From an uncultured Thiotrichaceae bacterium (GTDB lineage Bacteria; Pseudomonadota; Gammaproteobacteria; Thiotrichales; Thiotrichaceae): a stretch of 5,910 nucleotides of DNA. The stretch covers positions 1 through 5,910 of the forward strand of contig CALHTA010000011.1 of assembly GCA_938038645.1 (NCBI GenBank), given 5' to 3'. Position 1 is the stretch's first letter. The number at the start of each line of letters is the position of its first letter. The translations under genes and the position numbers were made by a program. Shown here piece by piece: positions 5,375 to 5,910 of the stretch. The notes under the pieces were generated by a model. That model did not search any database. It was not told the DNA's origin and saw only the letters and a list, made by a program, of their open reading frames with translations.

Positions 5375-5414
5375 AGCGAGGTTAGAGTGCTTAGGCGCTC
5401 TACCTCGCTTTTTT
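5375..5414 (+). terminator. Intercistronic hairpin with T-run between TRAP binding protein and permease
   Basis: The left arm AGCGAGGTTAGAGTGC pairs with the right arm GCGCTCTACCTCGCT around a TTAG loop. The stem is about 15 bp with one bulged T and one G-U pair, followed by six T (5409-5414). It looks like an intrinsic terminator 17 bp after the binding-protein stop. Because the permease gene starts 65 bp further on, it probably acts as a partial terminator or as a 3' stabiliser, keeping permease levels below receptor levels. Confidence 0.85.
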
Positions 5415-5479
5415 CGTTATAAATAATAATAAGAAAACACCCTTATGAGCTAAAAAAATCCAGCAACTGGAGTACACCT

Positions 5480-5910
5480 ATGGCCGAAACAAAAAAAGAC
5501 GATTTTGAGATAGATGAATCAAAATTACAGGAAATGATCGCAGAGACAGATACTGGGGCCAGAAATCCGGCGGGCAGTGTCGGTAAACTGATGTTTTGGG
5601 TAGCATTTGCTTGGGCTGCATTCCAACTTTGGATCGCTTCACCCTTCCCCTACATGTTCGCGGACTATATTCCCGTTCTAAACAATACGGGGACACGCTC
5701 GATTCACTTATCGTTCGCCATGTTCTTAGGCTTTTTAGCTTACCCTGCTTTCAAATCGTCACCTCGTGACCATATCCCAAAGCTTGATTGGGTACTCGGC
5801 ATCGTAGCCATATTAACGTGCTTATACCTTTGGGTATTTGCCAGAGACTTAGCAGATCGCGCTGGATTACCCACAGCCGTTGACCTTGCTGTTTCAGGCG
5901 TCGGTGTTAT
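5480..5910 (+). CDS. TRAP transporter fused permease (DctQM type), 3' partial
   Basis: The frame is open from ATG 5480 to the window end (143 codons plus two bases). GGAG lies 7 bases upstream. The protein starts with an acidic cytoplasmic segment (about 1-35). Hydrophobic helices follow at roughly 37-53 (LMFWVAFAWAAFQLWIA), 75-91 (IHLSFAMFLGFLAYPAF) and 103-121 (DWVLGIVAILTCLYLWVFA), with a fourth beginning at 134. This order is the N-terminal, DctQ-like part of the fused TRAP permeases that pair with TAXI receptors; the large DctM-like transport domain should follow outside the window. Placement right after a TAXI receptor supports the call. The protein would import the receptor's ligand, driven by a sodium or proton gradient. 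Confidence 0.87.
   Translation, partial: MAETKKDDFEIDESKLQEMIAETDTGARNPAGSVGKLMFWVAFAWAAFQLWIASPFPYMFADYIPVLNNTGTRSIHLSFAMFLGFLAYPAFKSSPRDHIPKLDWVLGIVAILTCLYLWVFARDLADRAGLPTAVDLAVSGVGV

Noticed and set aside
5478..5696. 72-codon minus-strand frame under the permease start
   Set aside because: It is antisense to a recognisable TRAP permease and has no family features.

Overview
The window looks like a chromosomal stretch of a moderately AT-rich, Gram-negative proteobacterium, probably a marine gammaproteobacterium. This rests on Sec- and Tat-type signal peptides, a periplasmic thiol-redox pair, a glutathione-type glyoxalase I and a TAXI-family TRAP transporter with a periplasmic binding protein. 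The species cannot be named from the sequence. No mobile element, CRISPR array, tRNA or rRNA was seen.

Layout. (1) 1-868, + strand: the 3' part of a multi-repeat gene with four complete mannan-binding-lectin (MVL-type) modules and the tail of a fifth; the true start lies outside the window. It ends at a symmetrical 12-bp-stem terminator (889-919) that can also serve the convergent genes. (2) 938-2079, - strand: a two-gene unit made of a CcdA/DsbD-type membrane electron carrier and a periplasmic thioredoxin with a CSTC active site and a Tat-like signal. (3) 2160-2600, - strand: glyoxalase I, best started at a GTG. (4) 2760-3119, + strand: a second, different VOC/glyoxalase-fold protein, divergent from the first. 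(5) 3090-3863, - strand: a TspO/MBR-related membrane protein whose 3' end overlaps the VOC gene by 30 bp. (6) 3864-4376: a 513-bp divergent intergenic region with an abrupt switch from A-rich to GC-rich sequence and several dyad symmetries. (7) 4377-5910, + strand: a TAXI TRAP operon made of a highly codon-biased solute-binding protein, a strong intercistronic hairpin, and the start of a fused TRAP permease that runs off the window.

How the genes fit together. The redox pair should carry electrons from cytoplasm to periplasm. The TRAP genes form a cation-driven importer whose binding protein is probably made in excess of the permease. The lectin-repeat protein is probably exported and binds glycans, but its signal peptide is out of view. 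The glyoxalases and the TspO-like protein look like independent housekeeping or stress genes. The most unusual items are the lectin-repeat protein, the thioredoxin with Ser at the usual cis-proline position, and the structured 3864-4376 intergenic region.
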